Source: Monosporascus cannonballus (lineage: Eukaryota; Ascomycota; Sordariomycetes; Xylariales). From it: a DNA stretch of 64,000 bases. Made by a program: the position numbers and the translations under genes. Shown here one piece after another: positions 57,816-64,000 of the stretch (position 1 is the first letter of the stretch; each line of letters begins with the position of its first letter). The notes beneath the pieces were generated by a model. That model had not been told where the DNA came from and made no database searches. It saw only the letters and a list, made by a program, of their open reading frames with translations. The stretch lies in assembly GCA_004154925.1 (NCBI GenBank), contig QJNS01000350.1:1-64000 (forward strand), written 5' to 3'.

Positions 57816-59420
57816 ATGAGCGGACTCCGAAACGGTTCGGCGCCTATGCGTGCCATGGAGGATGACAGCGACGTCGAGGAGGAGGCCCTTGTCAATGACT
57901 ACAAGGAGCAGGTTCAGTACGAGGATGTTGACGACATCGAATCCCTGACTATGGCCCAGCAGACCGACGATATTCAATCGAGACTTGTCGCTGCCGCTCA
58001 ACCCCTCGACTTCTCCGCGCCTCTCGATGTCAAGTTCCAGAGCTACGACAACTACTGTAACCTCTTCCACTTCATTCTGAACTCCGATGGCCCTGTTGAC
58101 CTGGAGCCACCTTCCGTTAGTGCCCCGCAAGATAGGAAAATACGAATACGCGATCGAAACGGGGAAGACTGACAATGAATCGTATCTGTAGCACTACTGG
58201 GCGTGGGACGTTATCGACGAGTTCATTTACCAGTTTAACTCCTTCTCGTCGTACAGACTGAGAATCGCGAGGCAAGCGAGAGACAACGACGAGGAGAGAC
58301 AAGTCCTGCGCGAAAACCCCAACACCTGGGGCTGCTATAGTGTACTTAACGTCCTTTATTCCCTCATCCAGCGATCGCAGATCACCGAGCAGCTTGCCGC
58401 CATGAAGCGAAACGAGGACTCCAGCGCCGTGGCCGGCGAGTACGGCTCCAAGACCCTCTACCGGATGCTTGGCTATTTCTCCATTATTGGGCTCCTGCGC
58501 GTCCACTGCCTTCTCGGTGATTTTAGCCTCGCGCTCAAGACCTTGGACGATATCGAGTTGAACAAGAAGGCCATGTTCGCGCGCGTCATGGCTGCCCATT
58601 TCACCACTTATTACTACGTCGGCTTCTCCTACATGATGATGCGCCGATACGCCGATGCTATCCGCATGTTCAGCCACATCCTGGTCTACGTATCACGGAC
58701 CAAAAACTTCCAGAAGAACGCCCAGTACGACTCTATCACAAAGAAGAACGACCAGATGTACGCGCTCATCGCTATCTGCGTCGCTTTCCACCCGACCCGC
58801 CTGGATGACACCATCCATACAGCCCTGAGAGAGAAATACGGCGACCAGTTGCTCAAGCTGCAGCGTGGCGGCCCGGAGTCGCTTCCCATCTTCGAGGAGC
58901 TGTTCAAGGCTGCCTGCCCTAAGTTCATCTCACCTGTCCCCCCGGACTTCGATAACCCCGAGGCCAACGTGGACCCGATTGATCACCACCTGTCCATCTT
59001 CATGGACGAAGTGAAGACTAACATGTGGAGCCCGACCGTGAAGTCCTACCTGCGCCTTTACACGACCATGGATCTTAAGAAGCTTGCCGGTTTCTTAGAG
59101 GTGCAGCCGGAAGAATTGCGGTCTTGGCTCCTAGTCAACAAGCAAAGGACCAAGCAGCTGCGATGGGCCGATAACGGACTGTTAGAGGGCGAGTTGGTCA
59201 ACGTTAGCGACCTGGACTATGCCCTGCAAGGAGTATGTAACCCCACCCCCCGACCCCTTTTGCTCACTTAAAATTTCAAGCTCCCTGTGCGACAGATAAG
59301 CTTTTGTGTGCGACAGGTGCTGACGGAGATGTGCAGGACTTGATTCACATCTCGGAAGCCAAGGTGGGACGCAAGCTCGTAGACTGGTACTTGCGCAATT
59401 TGTCGCGGACTTACAATTGA
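57816..59420 (+). CDS. EIF3L: Translation initiation factor eIF3 subunit L
   Basis: Subunit of the eIF3 complex, which recruits mRNA to the 40S ribosome. Exons 57816-58115, 58192-59232 and 59337-59420, with introns of 76 and 104 nt; product 474 aa, the usual fungal length. Start at MSGLRNGSAP; upstream in-frame sequence lacks an ATG. An acidic N terminus (about 15-60) is followed by the eIF3l core: HYWAWDVIDEFIYQF just after the first splice site, NPNTWGCYSVLNVLYSLIQ, YRMLGYFSIIGLLRVHCLLGD, then a PCI-type winged helix (about 370-470), with the C terminus LVDWYLRNLSRTYN encoded by the short third exon. The first donor is GTTAGT rather than GTAAGT. The frame is intact. Filamentous fungi keep eIF3l while budding yeast has lost it. 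Confidence 0.95.
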
Positions 59421-62400
59421 TATTGTTGCTGGAGAATCGGGAAGTACTCTGGGGATGCGGTTCTATTGGCCACGGCAGTCTTGCAAAATGTCGAGGAATG
59501 GGTTACAAGGGGTTTCGTCGTCGGCTTGCATTGCATAGGCGTCATGGGATATGATACTCTTAACACACGGACTGGACGATGAGTGAACGGTAAAAGTAGC
59601 GGTAGAAATGGACGACAACCACCACGTGGTCGAGCGTAAGGTGATTAGATAGGGAGGTACTTAATTCACGAGAGCCCTGCTTGTCTCACGGTAGCTGTCG
59701 GTCCTACGGCAATAAGAGCGGCAATAATCGTGTCTTGCATCTGCCGACATGGTACCTAGGAGCCCAATGGCAGCTGCTGGTTACCGGCGAAAGTGGCTCA
59801 AGTAACCTTAGTAGATCCAATCATGTATTGCCCGCAGAAGTTCGGCCGAGTCCAGTCAGAGAATGCTGTGTGAAGGGATCTTATGACGAATGTACAAACG
59901 TATTTTCTAAGTAAGATACTAGGCATCATCGTGTTACACCGCATCCTTCCGCCGTCGCCGGAGAAAAGTTTCCGCGGCTAATAGGAAATCGAAGGAAACA
60001 GAGCGTCGCGTTTTTGTGACGAACAGGCGGCACGCTACCGGCCAGCGCATATTCCCGTTACTGCCGTCGTGAATTTTGCTTGTTCCTCCCCAGTCAGGCC
60101 ACGGAATAAGCCATATCCAGCAGTCTGGCGGGACGGTGTGGACCATCCAGCGTCCCAGTTCTGTGTAGGCAGCCTGGGGCTGCTGTATGTTTCTCGTGAG
60201 GGAGCGAGCAAGCAGTTGATCGTGTCACAATGCGCGGCCCTGTAATGCGAGTGCACGATACGGGCAGGTAGATATAAGAGCAGATAGGGAGCCCTACGTC
60301 CCTTGAGGTTGCAGGGGGGCCACTGAGCCTTTGCCCTTGTGGCATATGCTTTGTATATCTCGGGTAGGAGAACGACCAGCTACGTACCTGCCTGTCGAGC
60401 GCCTAGGCAGGCCCGCGTCGGAGCCGACACAACCGTTCTGACGCTTTTAACCCATTGGACGTCCGCAGCGTGGTGGTCCTGGGAGGATATCTGGTCTGCG
60501 TGGCTGTTGCCTACGAAGGCTTGTAAGTTGGTATGAGGTCATCAACGGTAGCCTAGCCGCTGAGGCCGTAATCACCATACCTAGGATCCTCTCAGATCTT
60601 ACTCCTATCGGACAGCCTTCTTGGGTTTAGCACTTCCGCAATGACAGCTTACGCCGAGCAAGTAATAGCTCCTCCGGGAGACAGACGCAACGACGCCCCG
60701 TTCAAGCCAATCCGGCCTCCTATTGGACGGTAAGTGCTCGCGGCCGCTATTGGAGTATGGGTATGTAGGGGAAACGTGATAAGGGCCACCCACGTATCTC
60801 TAAACCCTCTGATCTGTGTTCACCAACAACCTTAACGAGCTTGTCCTCAAGGGGATGACGTCTTAACTGGTCACGCCGGGCGAGTCGCTGCGGAGAGGAG
60901 CGGGAGGACGGAGATGGTTGGGGGACGCAGTCGCCGATATTTGCCGCTAACCGACCAAGCAGCGCCATCGGGATGCTGGAGACTATTTTTCTTTTAGGGG
61001 CTTCTTGGTATTTGCAATGGAGGGTCAGATGACCTAAGATATGGACCAACGGCTCTACCCGCAGTCTCCTCTCTCATCCACCAGGATGGTGTTGCGGCTG
61101 AAGGTGCGCCCACCACATACCACCCATATCCTTCCACCATAGATTGGAGCATATTTGGGAAGATTGCCTTCACATGTCTTGTGTGGCTAGGAATACAACA
61201 ACATAGGGGAAAGGTCATACCATCGTTCTACGTAGCAGTGTGATATCATGCGGCAAGCGGGCGACAAGCCGTGCAACTTTATTACGGCCATGCCACATCT
61301 AATGGGCGGTAGGTGGGACATCGGATGCCAGCGCGCGGTGCAACTTGATGCTTGGCAAGACTGCCGGATGCGCCAAGTTCGCCAAGCTTTCCATCTTGTA
61401 CTATTTACTACGACAATGGCTGTCGAAGCTCCGGCGGTTCCCCAAGCTTTTGGGATGCCTTGGCTTTCTCGGCTATTGCGGAGCTGAGGTAAGTCGTCGA
61501 GATGCACGTTTCCAGTGGAAGAAACGGCACTGGCAGGAAGCCAAGACGGGGGTCGTGGGGCGTGTTTGATTGGTTCGTCTCGTACCACAAACCCTAAACT
61601 GCCCGCCTGGAAGAGGTCCAGTTGGTATTACATAGCCATTCTTTCCCCCTTATGCCTCTCAAGATGGGCAGAAGTCCTGGGGAGCCAAGGATCAAAGAGA
61701 ATAAAAACTGAGTTAAGCCTGGAGTTACCTTATTAATACGGTCACGGGTGGCGGAGGAAACGAAGAGAAGAGAGGAGCCTTTTCTCCCCTACGGAGATAA
61801 AAGGAACCAGTAGCAACCAGGATTGCATAACTAGAAAAAGATCCGACACCACACAAACATACGCACGGTCATCAATGAGGAGTTTACATACGAAGCACCT
61901 ACCGAATGACAAGCACCTACCTGATGACTAGAAAGATCTGCTCGGTCGAAAACAATTAGTGGTATCCGAGATTGCAATGCTGCTGACTGTGTCAATGAAA
62001 CCCGTAGTGGCAGAGACTACGTGCAGGAGGAATCATCCCCGGGGTAATCGGAGAGGTTGCTGTTTGAAAGCTGACGACCTTTTTGAAGAGAAGATTAAGA
62101 GGATGAAAAGGCATAACAGCATTGACGGTCATAGAAAAGAACATTGGTCATCATTTGCATGTGATGTACAGGTAGGTACAATAAGGGTACGGGCATATGC
62201 GCCTCGGCAGGGATTATGAGATAAGGGTATTGATTATATGCACGATACCTGAGGTCTGCTAATAGGGTTCCGGCAGTGCAGCGAAACAACACCATCTTTG
62301 TCATGATACATATAGGTACACAAGTACCTGGGACCTAAGATGTCTAATGGAATATGTGCACCTTCCAACGGCATCTCCTTCATAGTCTTTTTGGTATTGC

Positions 62401-63608
62401 TAAAATCGGTAAGTACCTACTTACCTACCTAGGTATCCATGGGCATTCCGAAGATCCGCTATCAGGTTCCTACATATCAAGCTTAAAACATGTCAGAGTT
62501 TGACTTTTAGACGTTTTAGTTTCCCGCCCACGGTAAACTAGACCGACAATCAAACAATTTCTCAGCTCGTCAAGGATTATTAGGTCGTTCCATATGCATG
62601 TCGTATGGGGTCAAAATAGTTTTAAGTAGGGAATTCAATTCCACTTCCATATGGCTACTACCCTAGTAGGGAGCGTCGAGAATATCATGACGCTCTTGTT
62701 AGCCTCTTGGCTCTCTTTACTATCCATTGATGTCGTCAGCTAGTGTACTAACGTAGTACCTGAGCAGCTAAAACACTCCGGTACATGTACGAACAAGGTA
62801 TATGGAACTTCATCGCTTGAACTCCCTAAGGGCCCGGGGACTTTTCCGCTCACACACATGCACATGCACATACACACACCCACACCATACCTATACCCAC
62901 CTGGACTTATTTCAAGAGGTAAAGGTCTGGCCAATCCTCTGCGTGTTGCCTCTTTGAAGGGCTTAAATAATGCGGGTGCTCTTTGAACTATATACCACAC
63001 GTTCATATGTTCTTCATACTTCCTGGCTTGGCGTGGCTTATCTTCCCGAGCTTCATCGTGCTATATATTTGCGACAGTTTCACATTTTCCAAAGAGCTTG
63101 CTTATCAAGTTGTTCGACCTCAGTTGGTCAATATCAATCCACACCCAGCTGAATAGAAAATTGCCGGCCTACCTCCTACCGTCCCACTATACACACTTGC
63201 CAGAGCTACAACTCAGAAGAAGGAAGAACGACAATCTTTTCTGTTCCAATAGCCCAGTTTACGTACCTTAGCTACCACTCAACTCTACGACCGCTTAACC
63301 GAGGAGACGGCCCCCAAACATTTGTTCGGCCCTGCGATCTCTTTGACGAAAACTTGGCGTACCAACAGCTCATTCAGCGCAGCCCAGGGACTGCCTCTCT
63401 ATTGGTATAAACTTCTCTTGTCACCCATTCAGGGGCTCACTTGAGGGCTTTCTCTTTTCACCAACACGCAACCAGATGCTGTATGATACGGCTTTGCCTC
63501 CTCCGCCCTCTTTCTGAGGCAACGTGAGCCAGGTATAGATATAATCCGTGTCCAGACATCCATTTTCTCTCCTACACTTTATCAATATCCCAGCCATCCT
63601 GCTTCAGC
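59421..63608. other. Long gene-poor region
   Basis: About 4.2 kb without a recognisable gene. Short frames (for example 61187-61588) show no family features on either strand. A CA-rich repeat lies at 62851-62887 and TACCTACTTACCTACCTA near 62412-62430. The last few hundred bases are C/T rich and look like the promoter and leader of the gene beginning at 63609. Confidence 0.5.
62851..62887. repeat. CA-rich dinucleotide repeat
   Basis: Imperfect CA/CATG units over about 37 bases in a gene-free region. Confidence 0.8.
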
Positions 63609-64000
63609 ATGTCTCAGGATAGTACGCCAGTACGAAGTCCCGACAACGGCGTATCTCCGAAATCGCAACCGACAGTTAAGGGTGTCGACTATTTCGCCCA
63701 TCGACCCAGGAAGACTAGCCCTGGGACGACTTGCAATTCTTTCACGGCGCGCACAGATTCGAGCTCACCCGGAAGCGGAGGCCAAGAAGAAAAGGCCACG
63801 GCTACCCAGCCGGAGGAGACTAACGAGACTGCGCCACATGTCAAAGGCAGGAGAAAGGAAGTAGAGATTCCTGCTGATGCGAGCGCCACTACTGCCGGGG
63901 ACTCTGCGTCTAGCAACAACAGCAGCGGGCCTTCATCTAGGAAGGCATCCGTGTCTTCGATCACTTTCGTCGCGCCTCGTAGCCCATCGTTGCCACAAGG
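63609..64000 (+). CDS. N-terminal fragment of an unidentified Ser/Thr/Pro-rich protein
   Basis: From the ATG at 63609 a frame stays open to the end of the window, giving the first 130 residues. It begins MSQDSTPVRSPDNG, then VKGVDYFAHRPRK, and is rich in Ser, Thr, Pro, Gly and Glu, with RKASVSSITFVAPRSPSLPQ at the end, a pattern typical of a disordered regulatory N terminus. A C/T-rich leader precedes it. No domain is reached, so the function cannot be told; the gene continues beyond the window. Confidence 0.6.
   Translation, partial: MSQDSTPVRSPDNGVSPKSQPTVKGVDYFAHRPRKTSPGTTCNSFTARTDSSSPGSGGQEEKATATQPEETNETAPHVKGRRKEVEIPADASATTAGDSASSNNSSGPSSRKASVSSITFVAPRSPSLPQ

Overview
The window is nuclear DNA of a filamentous ascomycete (Pezizomycotina, probably a Sordariomycete). 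The evidence is protein genes with short GT-AG introns (about 46-180 nt) carrying CTAAC/CTGAC branch sites, a clean repeat-induced point mutation (RIP) signature over a dead retrotransposon, fungal-type Mkk, Nhp10/Nht1-like and Rmd1/Sif2-like proteins, and long gene-free intervals rich in TACCTA/TAGGTA motifs. The genus cannot be named from the sequence.

Layout. 1-341: an AAAAT microsatellite and a short spacer. 342 to about 7560: a RIP-destroyed Ty3/gypsy-type LTR retrotransposon on the minus strand, with fossil gag, zinc knuckle and reverse transcriptase still legible, and a younger, hardly mutated LTR (5633-5841) nested inside. Its outer LTR carries a 50-bp GGTACC palindrome flanked by a 10-bp direct repeat. 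8.8-20.5 kb: CCT8 (-), an INO80-type HMG-box gene (+), an Rmd1/Sif2 DUF155 membrane protein (-), a MITE-like element, a frameshifted saccharopine-dehydrogenase/trans-enoyl-reductase-like gene (-), and the ribosomal protein gene eL43 (+). 24-40.7 kb: a RING+PHD protein (+), a divergent pair of a 2-oxoglutarate/Fe(II) oxygenase (-) and an ACMSD-type amidohydrolase (+), a Cwf23-like DnaJ protein (+), IBA57 (-) and an acidic fungal protein of unknown role (-). 46-59.4 kb: DBP8 (-), a cell-wall-integrity MAP kinase kinase (+), the EFL1/Ria1 GTPase (-) and eIF3 subunit L (+). 63.6 kb to the end: the start of an unidentified gene (+).

Most genes are core housekeeping: ribosome assembly and translation (DBP8, EFL1, eL43, eIF3l), protein folding (CCT8), splicing (DnaJ), chromatin (HMG box, RING/PHD) and Fe-S maturation (IBA57). 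Only the oxygenase/amidohydrolase pair and the broken reductase-like gene look accessory. I see no secondary-metabolite backbone gene, tRNA, rRNA or CRISPR.

The most unusual observation is in eL43. The conserved reading frame can be restored only by a single-nucleotide exon (T at 20202) between two complete introns, and this one base completes the codon of the first zinc-finger cysteine.
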